DNA of 33,652 nt, taken from contig PAQU01000003.1 in assembly GCA_002709395.1 (NCBI GenBank), positions 34,120-67,771 on the forward strand. Reading direction: 5' to 3'. Shown here in pieces: positions 14,371 to 24,298 of this stretch (position 1 is the first letter of the stretch; the number at the start of each line of letters is the position of its first letter). Source of the stretch: Roseibacillus sp. Lineage in GTDB: Bacteria; Verrucomicrobiota; Verrucomicrobiia; Verrucomicrobiales; Akkermansiaceae. Below the pieces are notes generated by a model. It saw nothing but the letters and a program-made list of their open reading frames with translations. It was not told the DNA's origin and did not search any database. The position numbers and the translations under genes are program-made.

Positions 14371-17300
14371 ATGCGATTATCCGCTCTTTTCCTCGGTCTG
14401 CTGGCGGCGGCCCCTGCCCTGGCCCAGCTTGAGGAATGGACTCCAATTACCATTCCACAACCCGAGGGATGGCAGGACGAACCTGGATTCGGATGGTATC
14501 GAGCCTGCGTAGAGATCCCGGCAGAATGGCAGGGAAGCCGCCTCCTCCTGATGGTGGATGCCATCAGCGACGTGGACGAGGGATTCTTCAACGGTCACAA
14601 GGTCGGGGCCAACGGCTCCATGCCCCCTCTCTTCGGGAATCCTTCGAGCAGCATCCGGAGGCCTTTCGTGATCGAACCTGACCAGGTCCGTTTCGGTGAG
14701 GCGAACCTCATTGCCTGGAGGGTCTACAGCAGAAGTGGGAAGGGAGGGATCCTCAAGGGGCCCATTCATCTGACACGCGTTGATGATGCCATCGACCTGA
14801 GCGGCAAATGGCTCTTCCGGCGTGGCGACGTTCCCGCCTGGTCCCGGTGGGGGGCATCTCCGGAAGCCGAGGCCAAATCATTTTTCCAGCGAACGGGGCC
14901 GGAGCATGCCGGACATCGTGGCGTGGTCCCGGCAGACAAGGAATGGCGCACCCGGATGCTCGCCGCGGTATCCAGCCACTTCGAAGGGAACAAGAACCCG
15001 TATGCCCGTGCCGACGACAAGGGGAAACCCTCTTCCCCAAAGGATGCTCTTGCCGCCTTCCAGACCAGCAAAGGGCTGATGGTTGAAACCGTTCTGAACG
15101 AACCCTTGGTGCGTCAACCACTCTACCTTGACTTCGACGAAAGGGGCCGACTCTGGGTTGTTCAATATATCCAGTATCCTAATCCAGCCGGACTGGAAGT
15201 TCTCACCTGGGACAAACACCTCCGAAAGGTCTTTGACCAGGTCCCTCCGCCTCCCCCCTTCACCGCTCCAGAGCATCGGAAATTCATCGGGCAGGACAAG
15301 ATCACAATACACGAGGACACCAACGGCGATGGGGCCTTCGACCTGCACAAGACATTCCTCGACGGGCTCAACATGGTTACCTCCCTGGCGCATGGCCATG
15401 ACGGGGTGTGGGTCCTTCATCCCCCTTACCTGCTCTTCTATCCCGACAGGAACCAGGACGACATTCCTGACGGCAGGCCGGTAGTCCATCTCTCCGGGTT
15501 TAATCTTGAAGATACGCACTCCATATCCAACAGCCTGAAATTTGGTCCCGATGGCTGGCTCTACGGGTGTACCGGCAGTACGGTCACGGCGCGCGTGCGT
15601 GTTCATCTCGACGAGGATGCACCCCGGCATGCCTTCCTTGGGCAGAACATCTGGCGTTATCATCCCACCCGACATGTTTTTGAGCTTTTCGCCGAAGGAG
15701 GGTGGAACAACTTCGGGGTCGATTTTGACGACGAAGGACGACTCTATTCAGGAACCAACGGCACTCAACAGGCCGTCCACTTCGTTCAAGGTGGATTCTA
15801 TCAGAAAGGCTTCGGTAAACACGGCCCTCATACCAACCCCTATACCTTCGGGCATTTCTTCGGCATGCCGATCAAGGGAGAAAAAATCCGCCTTGTCCAC
15901 CAGTGGCTCCGCTACAGCAGTGGTGCCATCCCGGGACTCGAAGGCCGCCTGATAGGGCCAAATTCCCTCGGCAATAAGGTCCATGCCCTGCGGATGGAGA
16001 CGAGGGGCAGCACTTTCTCCACGGTAGAAGAGGACAACCCCCTCCAGACCGGCGACAAGTGGTTTCGCCCAATCCATTGTGCGGTCGGCCCGGACGGAGC
16101 AATCTATGTGGCGGACTTCTACGATGCCCGGATCACGCATGTTGACCCACGGGACAACTGGGACCGCAGCAACGGTCGAATTCATCGCATCCGCGCCCTA
16201 GGAAGCCAGCCCTGGAAGCCTGTGAACCTTGGTAAGCTTCCATCAACAGAGCTTGTAAACATCCTTTTCGAAGGCAACCAGTGGGCCCGGCGTCATGCCC
16301 GCCGGATCCTCTCCGAACGCGAAGAACTCCCCACCCTCAATCTCCTTAAGGACGCCCTCGTCCGAAACCCCGGAAGTAATGGAGGAAGCGGGCACAAGTC
16401 ATTGGAAGCATTGTGGGTCCTTCAGAGCATGAGCTCCCCTGGACTCGATGTCACCGAAATGCAGGAGTTGCTTTCAGAGGCTATCATGATGCCCGACCCC
16501 AACGTTCAGCGGTGGGTCATCCGCACTGCTGCTGACAACCAGATTGATCTTGGAACAGCCCTCAGCCAACTCGCCCGCAAGACCGGACATCCCGAAGTTG
16601 CTTCCCAGCTCGCCTCCTCTGCCCAGCGGCTCGGTGACCGGCATCTCATCTCAACCCTCGCCACCCGGGGCGATTTTGCCGAAGACCCATTCATCCCACT
16701 GCAGCTCTGGTGGGCAATGGAATCGCTCATCACCCACCACCCTGATCGCGCCAGGGACCTTCTTTCCTACGCGGGATTCTGGGAAACCCCTCTTTTCGAA
16801 AAAGTCCTCCGGGAACGCATCGGACGCCGCTACATGGCGGAGCGCAGTCCGGGTAGCCTGCGCATGTGTGCCTGGTTACTGGATAAGGCATCTGGAACCA
16901 GGCACCTTGACCCCCTGATCAGGGGAATGGATCAGGCCCTGGAAGGAACCTCCCTCGACCCGGTCCCCCCGGAACTCGACGCGGCGCTGGCCAATATATG
17001 GAAAAACCAGCATGTTTCCGACGTCGTCGTCCGCCTGTCCCTGAGGTTGAAAAGCCCTCTCGCTATCGCCGCGGCACGCCCTCTGCTCACTGAGCGAAAA
17101 ACACCAGCCGAGCAGCGAATAGAATTCATCAAGGCTCTGGGGGAGCTCGGAGATGCTCCTTCGGAGGGAATCTTTCTCTCACTCTTTCGCGACGAGACGA
17201 TGGAACCCGCCATCCGGTTGGCAGCGCTGACCGCCCTGCGGCGCTACTCAGGAGAAGAGATTCCCACTGTCCTCCTTACCCTCTACCCCCGGTTACAGGG

Positions 17301-17976
17301 TGACCTGCGTCAAGTATCTCAATCGCTCCTCGCCAGCCGTCCGGCGTGGGCACGACGTCTTCTCAAGGCGGTGGATACGGGCGCTGTCGACAGCAACACC
17401 ATCGGAAGGGACAGCGTTCTTCTGATGACAACGTATGGCGACGAGCATCTCCAACGCCTGCTCACCAAGCACTTCGGTAAAATCCGGCTGCCTGGCAAAG
17501 AAAAGGCCCAGCGCATCAAGAGCATCAAGGACCTCCTCGCAAGCGGGAAGATTCGTGGGGACAAGACAAGTGGCCGTAACCTCTTTGGTAAACATTGTGC
17601 CCAATGTCATAAGTTTGGTGATCAGGGACGCGACATCGGACCGAATCTGACCGGCTATGAGATGAAGAACCTCGACTACCTGATTCCGGCCATTGTGGAC
17701 CCCAACCTCGGAATACGGGATGGATTTGAACTTGCGACCCTGACCCTCCAAGCAACCGGAGAGGCTCCCCCCGCCATTCTCACGGGATTCCTCCAGGAGG
17801 AAAATGATCGAACGGTCGCCATCAAGGATCTGACCGGGATCAGAACCGTGGTGGCCCGGAAAGATGTTGCCAGTTTGAACCAAACCCCTGTTTCGGTCAT
17901 GCCGGAGGGCCTTCTCGATCTGATGACTCCCCAGCAGATTCATGATCTGGTCGCCTACCTGCAGGCAGGGAATTAG
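14371..17976 (+). CDS. PVC-type multidomain membrane-bound-dehydrogenase/HEAT/cytochrome c protein
   Basis: A 1201-residue exported protein starting with a signal peptide (MRLSALFLGLLAAAPALA). Residues about 20-135 look like a galactose-binding jelly roll as found at the front of glycosidases (WYRACVEIPAEWQGSRLLLM, FFNGHKVG). Residues about 250-600 form the beta-propeller 'membrane-bound dehydrogenase' domain (LYLDFDERGRLWVVQY, TIHEDTNGDGAFD, LKFGPDGWLYGC). A HEAT-like helical repeat region spans about 620-1030. The end is a c-type cytochrome with CAQCH at residues 1076-1080 and a C-terminal helix (MTPQQIHDLVAYLQ). PVC bacteria encode many such proteins; they are thought to oxidise sugars or other organics and pass electrons to the periplasmic chain, but none of the activities can be assigned here. 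It is divergent from the broken isomerase gene. Confidence 0.9.
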   Translation: MRLSALFLGLLAAAPALAQLEEWTPITIPQPEGWQDEPGFGWYRACVEIPAEWQGSRLLLMVDAISDVDEGFFNGHKVGANGSMPPLFGNPSSSIRRPFVIEPDQVRFGEANLIAWRVYSRSGKGGILKGPIHLTRVDDAIDLSGKWLFRRGDVPAWSRWGASPEAEAKSFFQRTGPEHAGHRGVVPADKEWRTRMLAAVSSHFEGNKNPYARADDKGKPSSPKDALAAFQTSKGLMVETVLNEPLVRQPLYLDFDERGRLWVVQYIQYPNPAGLEVLTWDKHLRKVFDQVPPPPPFTAPEHRKFIGQDKITIHEDTNGDGAFDLHKTFLDGLNMVTSLAHGHDGVWVLHPPYLLFYPDRNQDDIPDGRPVVHLSGFNLEDTHSISNSLKFGPDGWLYGCTGSTVTARVRVHLDEDAPRHAFLGQNIWRYHPTRHVFELFAEGGWNNFGVDFDDEGRLYSGTNGTQQAVHFVQGGFYQKGFGKHGPHTNPYTFGHFFGMPIKGEKIRLVHQWLRYSSGAIPGLEGRLIGPNSLGNKVHALRMETRGSTFSTVEEDNPLQTGDKWFRPIHCAVGPDGAIYVADFYDARITHVDPRDNWDRSNGRIHRIRALGSQPWKPVNLGKLPSTELVNILFEGNQWARRHARRILSEREELPTLNLLKDALVRNPGSNGGSGHKSLEALWVLQSMSSPGLDVTEMQELLSEAIMMPDPNVQRWVIRTAADNQIDLGTALSQLARKTGHPEVASQLASSAQRLGDRHLISTLATRGDFAEDPFIPLQLWWAMESLITHHPDRARDLLSYAGFWETPLFEKVLRERIGRRYMAERSPGSLRMCAWLLDKASGTRHLDPLIRGMDQALEGTSLDPVPPELDAALANIWKNQHVSDVVVRLSLRLKSPLAIAAARPLLTERKTPAEQRIEFIKALGELGDAPSEGIFLSLFRDETMEPAIRLAALTALRRYSGEEIPTVLLTLYPRLQGDLRQVSQSLLASRPAWARRLLKAVDTGAVDSNTIGRDSVLLMTTYGDEHLQRLLTKHFGKIRLPGKEKAQRIKSIKDLLASGKIRGDKTSGRNLFGKHCAQCHKFGDQGRDIGPNLTGYEMKNLDYLIPAIVDPNLGIRDGFELATLTLQATGEAPPAILTGFLQEENDRTVAIKDLTGIRTVVARKDVASLNQTPVSVMPEGLLDLMTPQQIHDLVAYLQAGN

Positions 17977-18030
17977 ATCGCCCGCGAGCACACTCTCTAC
18001 TTTACCAGCCCCTTTAGATCAACTTGGTCC

Positions 18031-18741
18031 CTACCCGCCGGGCCAGATGAGGTTGTAGCCGACGATCATGAGAAAAGCATCCACTATAAGGTGACTGATC
18101 CAGCAGCCGACTACCGTCCCCTGCCGCTGATACATGAAACTCCAGATCAATCCTCCGAGTCCGACCAGAAAGGACAGAAAGAGAGCCAGCGGCAGCGGAA
18201 AGAGGACGCTCATCAGAACCAGATGATGTCCGGTAAAAGCCACCGCGCACAGGAGATGCCCGGGCCAATATCCCACCATCTTCCGCAAGTGCCCGTAGAC
18301 GAACCAGCGCCAGTAATATTCCTCCATCGCCGAATGGAGGAGGGTGATAAAAGCCGCCACCATGAGAAAGCGCCCCTTGGTAGCAAACCCGAGGCCCCTG
18401 ACCTTCTCTACAAGATTATCGCTGTTGGCCTTAACGATATCACCAACAGGGGTAAGCACCATGAGCCAGCCAACCATTGCTATGCCCAGTCCGCTCAGGA
18501 AACCGGTAAGGATGACGGCCCGCCAGGAAGGCCACCTCTCAGAGCAGTTCTCCCTTTTCTCCCTTCTGACAAGACCGCCAAGGCCGATCAGACCGAAAAA
18601 GAACAGAGGATAGATCAGGACCCAGGCCTTGGTTGCAAACCAGGCACTTCGTCCCGCGTTACCGTGGGGGAGCCAGACTACGTATACCAGAGCGCAGAAC
18701 AATGGCACCCCAAGAGCAGCTGCCATTGACGGCCAGCTCAT
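18031..18741 (-). CDS. CPBP-family intramembrane glutamic endopeptidase (copy 2)
   Basis: A 236-residue polytopic membrane protein of the CAAX protease/bacteriocin-processing (Abi, Rce1-like) family. The active-site motifs are present: Glu140-Glu141 and Arg145 in AMEEYYWRWF, His172-His173 in FTGHHLVLM, and His217 with Asp221 in ISHLIVDAF. Several hydrophobic segments flank them. The ATG at 18741 is preferred to the upstream TTG because it gives the same N-terminal layout as the neighbour. It is a close paralogue of the gene at 18855-19574, with near-identical blocks such as EEYYWRW, QGTVVGCW and LTPxG. Members cleave membrane proteins or prenylated and leader peptides; some confer bacteriocin immunity. 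Role here unknown. Confidence 0.88.
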   Translation of the reverse strand: MSWPSMAAALGVPLFCALVYVVWLPHGNAGRSAWFATKAWVLIYPLFFFGLIGLGGLVRREKRENCSERWPSWRAVILTGFLSGLGIAMVGWLMVLTPVGDIVKANSDNLVEKVRGLGFATKGRFLMVAAFITLLHSAMEEYYWRWFVYGHLRKMVGYWPGHLLCAVAFTGHHLVLMSVLFPLPLALFLSFLVGLGGLIWSFMYQRQGTVVGCWISHLIVDAFLMIVGYNLIWPGG

Positions 18742-18854
18742 CCTATGTGCCCTGTTCCCTCCCTGCACCAAGCAAGGGTTAATCAAGCATCCCGGTGCTT
18801 GTCCATCACATCAATGGGCAAACGCGGATAAATCCCGGACGGTTCCAAGAGTCA

Positions 18855-19574
18855 TCAGGCACCCATTATGAGTTCGAACCCAATGATCATGAGCATGACG
18901 TCAACGCAAAGATGGCTGACCCAGCACCCCACTACCGTTCCCTGGCGCTCATACATGATGGACCAGATCAATCCACCAACAACGACACAGGCGGTCAGGA
19001 AAAAGGCCAGCGCTGCAGGAAAGAACTGAAGCGTAATGATCAAGTGATGCCCCCCGAAGGCTACCGCGGCTATGAGATGAGCAGCCCGGCGGGTCATCTT
19101 GTGCCGTAGCTGACCATAGAGAAACCACCGCCAGTAATACTCCTCCAGGCCGGAATGAATCACCGATACGAAAACCGCAAAGAGGAGAAAGTGCTCCTTG
19201 AATCCCAACCCCTCTGCTCTGGCAGCCACCCGGCCCGCTCCTTCCCGCACCATCTCACCCAGGGGAGTCAGCATCAGAAGAAATCCAACCGCCGCAATCG
19301 CCACCCCGGTCGCCAGACCAATAACCACAACAGACCTCCAACCCGGCCATTCAACAGTCGAATCTTCACGCCGTCTCCGAATGATTCCTCCCAGACCAAT
19401 CTGCCTCAGGAAAAAAACGGGATACAGCAAGGTGAAAAGCTTGGTTGCTGTATAGATCGATTTTCCAAGGGTTCCCTCCGGAACAATAACAAAATAAAAC
19501 AGGGCCCCCACCGTTGGCACCACCAACGGCGGCAGGAGCAGGGACCAGCTCAATCCACGATGCGACGCGCTCAT
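18855..19574 (-). CDS. CPBP-family intramembrane glutamic endopeptidase (copy 1)
   Basis: A 239-residue membrane protein and tandem paralogue of the downstream gene. The catalytic motifs are Glu144-Glu145 with Arg149 in GLEEYYWRWF, the double His in FGGHHLIITL, and WVSHLCVDV. The ATG at 19574 (MSASHRGLSW) is chosen; an in-frame GTG four codons upstream is possible. About 113 bases separate it from copy 2, so the two may be co-transcribed. Its start faces away from the PSD1 gene at 19717, leaving about 142 bases for two promoters. Both copies retain all the catalytic residues, which argues that both are functional rather than one being a decaying duplicate. Confidence 0.88.
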   Translation of the reverse strand: MSASHRGLSWSLLLPPLVVPTVGALFYFVIVPEGTLGKSIYTATKLFTLLYPVFFLRQIGLGGIIRRRREDSTVEWPGWRSVVVIGLATGVAIAAVGFLLMLTPLGEMVREGAGRVAARAEGLGFKEHFLLFAVFVSVIHSGLEEYYWRWFLYGQLRHKMTRRAAHLIAAVAFGGHHLIITLQFFPAALAFFLTACVVVGGLIWSIMYERQGTVVGCWVSHLCVDVMLMIIGFELIMGA

Positions 19575-19716
19575 GCGATTCAACACATACCCCAGGGATC
19601 CAGTTTCCGGTAATGGATAAGTTCAATTCCTCCATCGACCAGATCAATGAGCCCACCAATTGCCCGCAGGTCCATCCTTGCGTACAACACCCCCAGAACA
19701 TAAAAAACAGCCTGCT

Positions 19717-22700
19717 ATGCGTCTGCCGACATCCCTTCTTATTTGCTGGCCATGCGCTGTAATGGCAGAGGGAGTTCCGGACTTCAGCAGCGAGATACGT
19801 CCCATCCTCGCGGAAAACTGCTTTCACTGCCACGGCCCCGACGAGCAAGCCCGCAAGGCCAAACTACGCCTCGATACCTTTCAAGGCGCCACCACCAGTG
19901 GGGATCTCGGCGGAGCAATCACACCTGGTAATGCCGGGGAGAGCGAACTCGTCCACCGGATTTTCACCGAAGACGCGGACGAGCTCATGCCACCACCCAG
20001 CTCCAAGCGAAAACTAACCAGTCAGCAGAAGCAGCTCCTCAAGGACTGGATCGCTTCCGGAGCCAAGTATGAAGACCACTGGGCCTGGCTCACCCCCACC
20101 CGCCCGGATGTCCCGGTCGTCAGGAGCGCAGAGAAGGTCTCCACCCCGATCGACGCCTTCGTTCTCCGTCGCCTCGAGGAGAACAACCTCGACTTCTCTC
20201 CACCGACCACCGCGGACATTCTTCTCCGCCGCCTCTCCCTCGATCTCATCGGCCTGCCACCCACTCCCGACGAACTGGACCAATTCGAAAGGCACTACCG
20301 GGAAGACCGCATTGCTGCTGTTGAAGCCGCAGCTGATCGCCTCCTCGCATCCCCCCATTTCGGAGAACGCTGGGCCCGGCCCTGGCTCGACCTCGCCCGA
20401 TACGCGGATTCCAACGGCTTTCAAGCCGACCAGCTTCGTCCATCCTGGGCCTTCCGCGACTGGGTTATCAGGGCCCTCAACGCCAACATGCCCTACGATC
20501 AGTTCACCATCGAACAACTTGCCGGCGACCTCCTGCCTGATTCCTCCCTCGAACAGAAAATCGCCACCGGTTTCCACCGTACCGTCACCTGTAACGTCGA
20601 GGCCGGAGTCAGCCCTGAAGGCAACCGTGTCAACCAGGTGGTCGACCGCGTCAACACCACCGGGACTGTCTGGCTCGGCGTCACCCTCGAATGCGCCCAA
20701 TGCCATGACCACAAATACGACCCGTTTACCATGACCGACTACTACGGGATATTCGACTTCTTCAACCACACCCCTCTCGAAGTCCAACTCCCCAGTAACA
20801 AGACCGACGTCTCTCACGATTTCATCGGCCCCTACCTCGACCTCCCCCTCACCCCCGAACAACAGCAGCTGGCGAAGGATCTCGATAGCCAGATCTCCAT
20901 CCTCCAGCAAAACCGTGAAACCGCGCTCAAGGCACAGGAGGAGGACTATCTCGCCTGGGAACGTCTCTCCTCCGAGAGTGCCGCCCGGCAAGGGAGCTGG
21001 GAAGTCCTCCAGATTGCCGGATTCACTTCCACCGGTGGAGAAAACCATGAGATACTCAAGGATGGATCGGTGCTCCTGTCCGGCACGGTTCCCAAAACCA
21101 CAACCTACACTGTCGAAACCACGACCACCCTTAGCCGTATCGCCCAGCTCAAATTGGAAGCGCTCGCAAACCCCGGGCTTCCAGGCAGGGGACCGGGCCG
21201 TGGAGACAAACAGCGCCCGAACTTTGTCCTCAAGGAATTCACCGCTGCTCTCCGCAAGGATGGGAGTGACCTGCCAGTCCGGCTTCACCAGCCACGGGCC
21301 AGTTTCTCTCAACGTAGCTGGGACGTCGCTGGCCTGATCGACGGCAAGCCCGCCACCGGATGGGCCATCAATCCGCAATTCGGAAAATCCCATTGGGCAG
21401 TCTTTGACCTTGTCAAACCTATCGATATCAAGCGGGCAGGCACAACCACCCTAGTCTTTACGCTACCGCAGGACTGGGGCCAGGGACGCGTCATTGGAAA
21501 CCTCCGCCTCTCCGCTCGTAGTGAAGCCAGCAAGGATCCCAGCCTCCCTGCCAACCTGCTGGCTGTTCTCGAGACCCCCTCCGGCAAACGCAGCAAGGAT
21601 CAGAAAAAGAAACTCCGTGACCATTTTGAAAAATCAAACCCCTCGCTGAAGAAAATCGATGATGGGATCGCCCGCCTGAAGAAGCAACGCGATGCCATCA
21701 AGCCAAGTCAGTCCCTCGTCATGATCGAGATGAAGGAGCGCCGCAAAACGCATATTCTGAAACGTGGCAACTTCCTCAACCCGGATGCCCAGGTTACCGC
21801 CAATACTCCCGCCCTCCTTCCGGGAATGAAGAACAAAGCCTCAGGCAACCGGCTCGACCTCGCCCGCTGGCTCGTTCGTAATGACAACCCCCTCACCGCC
21901 CGCGTCGCCGTCAACCGCTGGTGGGCCGAACTTTTCAGCAATGGCATCGTCGCCACTCTCGAAGATTTTGGCACCCAGTCCGAACCCCCCACCCATCCCG
22001 ATCTCCTGGATTGGCTTGCGGTCGAACTAGTCGAATCCGGCTGGGACATGAAGCACCTTCTCAAAATCATCGTTCTCTCCAACGCCTATCAGCAAAGCTC
22101 CAGAATCACCGCCGTCCACGCCGAGAAAGACCCCCGCAACCTCCTCCTCTCCCGCGCGCCCCGCTTCCGCATGGATGCCGAGCGCCTCCGGGACAACGCC
22201 CTTGCCATCTCCGGGCTGCTCAGCAGCAGGATGTTCGGTAAACCCGTAATGCCATATCAGCCACCAGGCCTCTGGCGCCAAACCGGGAGAAACGAACCCA
22301 AGTGGGAAGAGCAGAAAGACGAGAACCGCTGGCGCCGTGGCATCTACATCGTCTATCGCCGTGCAGCTCCCTATCCCAGCATGGTCAACTTCGATGCTCC
22401 TGACCGCGCAGCCTGCACCGTCAGGCGCGCACGCACCAATACTCCCAGCCAGGCGCTCACCATGCTCAACGATCCCGCCTACGTCGAGATGGCCCTCGCC
22501 CTTTCCGATCGCATCCTCATCGAGTCCGAGTCTCCCAATGCCCGGATTCCCTACGCTTTCCGCCTGACTGTTGCACGCCAGCCCAGCCCCCGCGAGGTTA
22601 CCATCGTCAATAAGCTCCTCACTGACCGCCTCAGTTACTTCAAGGACAATCCCGGTTCAGCTGAACAACTTCTCAGCAACCCCCAGTTCGTCTACAAGCC

Positions 22701-22788
22701 CGGGCACTCCAGCAAAATCGAGCTTGCGGCCTGGTTCTTTGTCGCCAACGCCCTTCTCAACCTCGACGAAACGATCACGCGTAATTAG
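19717..22788 (+). CDS. PSD1 and planctomycete cytochrome C (PSCyt1/DUF1549/DUF1553) protein
   Basis: A 1023-residue exported protein. The ATG at 19717 opens a short signal peptide (MRLPTSLLICWPCAVMA); the frame is open 57 bases further up. Domains in order: a PSCyt1 cytochrome segment with CFHCH at residues 35-39 (ILAENCFHCHGPDE); the DUF1549 region (LSLDLIGLPPTPDELDQFE, SPHFGERWARPWLDLARYAD) with a second CxxCH, CAQCH at 326-330 in the usual CHDHKYDP context; a central beta-rich domain (about 400-620); and DUF1553 (LARWLVRNDNPLTARVAVNR, NTPSQALTMLNDP). Two CxxCH motifs suggest two c-type hemes. The DUF1501 gene follows after 37 bases. This two-gene module is widespread in PVC bacteria and linked to polysaccharide or organosulfur use by context, but its chemistry is not established. 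Confidence 0.93.
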   Translation: MRLPTSLLICWPCAVMAEGVPDFSSEIRPILAENCFHCHGPDEQARKAKLRLDTFQGATTSGDLGGAITPGNAGESELVHRIFTEDADELMPPPSSKRKLTSQQKQLLKDWIASGAKYEDHWAWLTPTRPDVPVVRSAEKVSTPIDAFVLRRLEENNLDFSPPTTADILLRRLSLDLIGLPPTPDELDQFERHYREDRIAAVEAAADRLLASPHFGERWARPWLDLARYADSNGFQADQLRPSWAFRDWVIRALNANMPYDQFTIEQLAGDLLPDSSLEQKIATGFHRTVTCNVEAGVSPEGNRVNQVVDRVNTTGTVWLGVTLECAQCHDHKYDPFTMTDYYGIFDFFNHTPLEVQLPSNKTDVSHDFIGPYLDLPLTPEQQQLAKDLDSQISILQQNRETALKAQEEDYLAWERLSSESAARQGSWEVLQIAGFTSTGGENHEILKDGSVLLSGTVPKTTTYTVETTTTLSRIAQLKLEALANPGLPGRGPGRGDKQRPNFVLKEFTAALRKDGSDLPVRLHQPRASFSQRSWDVAGLIDGKPATGWAINPQFGKSHWAVFDLVKPIDIKRAGTTTLVFTLPQDWGQGRVIGNLRLSARSEASKDPSLPANLLAVLETPSGKRSKDQKKKLRDHFEKSNPSLKKIDDGIARLKKQRDAIKPSQSLVMIEMKERRKTHILKRGNFLNPDAQVTANTPALLPGMKNKASGNRLDLARWLVRNDNPLTARVAVNRWWAELFSNGIVATLEDFGTQSEPPTHPDLLDWLAVELVESGWDMKHLLKIIVLSNAYQQSSRITAVHAEKDPRNLLLSRAPRFRMDAERLRDNALAISGLLSSRMFGKPVMPYQPPGLWRQTGRNEPKWEEQKDENRWRRGIYIVYRRAAPYPSMVNFDAPDRAACTVRRARTNTPSQALTMLNDPAYVEMALALSDRILIESESPNARIPYAFRLTVARQPSPREVTIVNKLLTDRLSYFKDNPGSAEQLLSNPQFVYKPGHSSKIELAAWFFVANALLNLDETITRN

Positions 22789-22825
22789 GCACCCGGAATT
22801 TAATACCGAAACCTGAACACCGAGC

Positions 22826-24250
22826 ATGATCTCATCAATCCCGGAACACACCCGCCGCCTCTTTCTCCAGCGAACAGGCTACGGTCTGGGCGCCGCCGCA
22901 CTGACCTCACTCATGAATCAGGACGCTGCCCGGGCAGCATCCGGCCCCCTCAACAAGCTGGGTCTTCACCATGCACCCAGGGCCAAGCGTGTTATCTACA
23001 TTCACCTCGTCGGATCCCCCTCCCACCTTGACCTCTTCGACCTTAAACCTGAACTGCAGAAGCGCACCGGACAACTCTGCCCTGACGAATTCTTTGACCT
23101 CACCAAGCTCGCCTTCATCCGCGAACAGCCCACTCTACTCGGCACCCCGAAAGACGACAAGTACGCTTTCAGGAACTGCGGCCAATCCGGACTCCCCCTT
23201 TCCAACCTCCTCCCTCACCTCCAGGGAGTCGCCGACGAACTTTGTCTCCTGAAGACCCTGCACACCGACCAGTTCAACCACGCCCCCGCCCAGATGTTCG
23301 CTCTCACCGGCTTTGAACGGTTCGGGAGGCCCAGCATCGGCTCCTGGGTCAGCTACGGCCTCGGTAGCGAAAACAAAAACCTGCCCGGCTTCGTCGTCCT
23401 GATCACAGGCACAGTCCTCGGTGCCGGCAACAGCGCCTTCGGCAGCGGCTTCCTTCCCACCATTCATCAGGGAGTCGAATTCCGCTCCAAGGGGGACCCC
23501 GTTCTTTACCTCTCTAATCCCAAAGGCGTCTCCGATGCCGAGCGCAAACAGGTCGTCGATACAATCAAGGAGCTCAACCAGGTCGCCCTCGACGATGTAA
23601 GCGACCCGGAAATCGCTACCCGCATAAGCCAATACGAGATGGCCTACCGCATGCAAACCAGCGTCCCTGAGCTCATGGACATCCAAGGCGAGCCCAACCG
23701 CATCCATGAGATGTACGGAACCCAGCCCGGCAAAACGTCCTTTGCCAACAACTGCCTCCTCGCCCGACGTCTCGTCGAACGCGGAGTCCGCTTCGTCCAG
23801 CTCTTCGACCAGGGCTGGGATCACCACGGCAGTGTCTTCAACAACCTCCCAAACAAGACCAGGCAGGTCGACAAGCCCATCGCCGCTCTTATCCGTGACC
23901 TCAGGGAGCGCGGCCTCCTTGAAGACACCCTCGTCATCTGGAACGCCGAATTCGGCCGCACCCCGATGGCCCAGGGCGGCAGGGATGTGAAGAAGGCCGG
24001 CCGTGACCACCACAAGGACGCATACACCGTCTGGATGGCCGGGGGCGGGACCAGGCCTGGCCACACCTATGGCGAAACCGATGAACTCGGCTACAATATC
24101 GCCCGGGACCCCGTCCACGTGCACGACTTCAATGCCACCATTCTTCACCTCCTTGGGATGGACCATGAACAATTGACCTTTCGCTACCAGGGACGTCAGT
24201 TCCGTCTCACGGATGTCCATGGCCGGGTGGTGCAGGACGTCATCGGTTGA
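22826..24250 (+). CDS. Tat-exported DUF1501 domain protein
   Basis: A 474-residue protein with a twin-arginine signal near residues 10-15 (RRLFLQ) followed by a hydrophobic stretch. The mature part is a DUF1501 domain, which belongs to the alkaline phosphatase/sulfatase superfamily: [18 protein letters not shown] near the start, [31 protein letters not shown], and the C-terminal [18 protein letters not shown] block. His and Asp residues in those blocks are candidates for the metal site. The gene lies 37 bases after PSD1 and was probably always transcribed with it. Export by Tat implies cytoplasmic folding, perhaps with cofactor loading. No activity is established for the family; hydrolase activity is only inferred. 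Confidence 0.92.
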   Translation: MISSIPEHTRRLFLQRTGYGLGAAALTSLMNQDAARAASGPLNKLGLHHAPRAKRVIYIHLVGSPSHLDLFDLKPELQKRTGQLCPDEFFDLTKLAFIREQPTLLGTPKDDKYAFRNCGQSGLPLSNLLPHLQGVADELCLLKTLHTDQFNHAPAQMFALTGFERFGRPSIGSWVSYGLGSENKNLPGFVVLITGTVLGAGNSAFGSGFLPTIHQGVEFRSKGDPVLYLSNPKGVSDAERKQVVDTIKELNQVALDDVSDPEIATRISQYEMAYRMQTSVPELMDIQGEPNRIHEMYGTQPGKTSFANNCLLARRLVERGVRFVQLFDQGWDHHGSVFNNLPNKTRQVDKPIAALIRDLRERGLLEDTLVIWNAEFGRTPMAQGGRDVKKAGRDHHKDAYTVWMAGGGTRPGHTYGETDELGYNIARDPVHVHDFNATILHLLGMDHEQLTFRYQGRQFRLTDVHGRVVQDVIG

Positions 24251-24298
24251 ACTTCGCCCCCTCGGCTCAGGCCCGATCGCGACCCCCGGTGAAGGCTG

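Noticed and set aside
20014-21393. Long minus-strand open frame (459 codons) inside the PSD1 gene
   Set aside because: It is antisense to a well-supported gene with recognised domains; its product is rich in Gly, Glu and Val as expected from the complement of C-rich codons and has no recognisable motif.
23135-24220. Minus-strand open frame (361 codons) inside the DUF1501 gene
   Set aside because: Mirror image of a real gene with strong codon bias; no family resemblance and no start signal.
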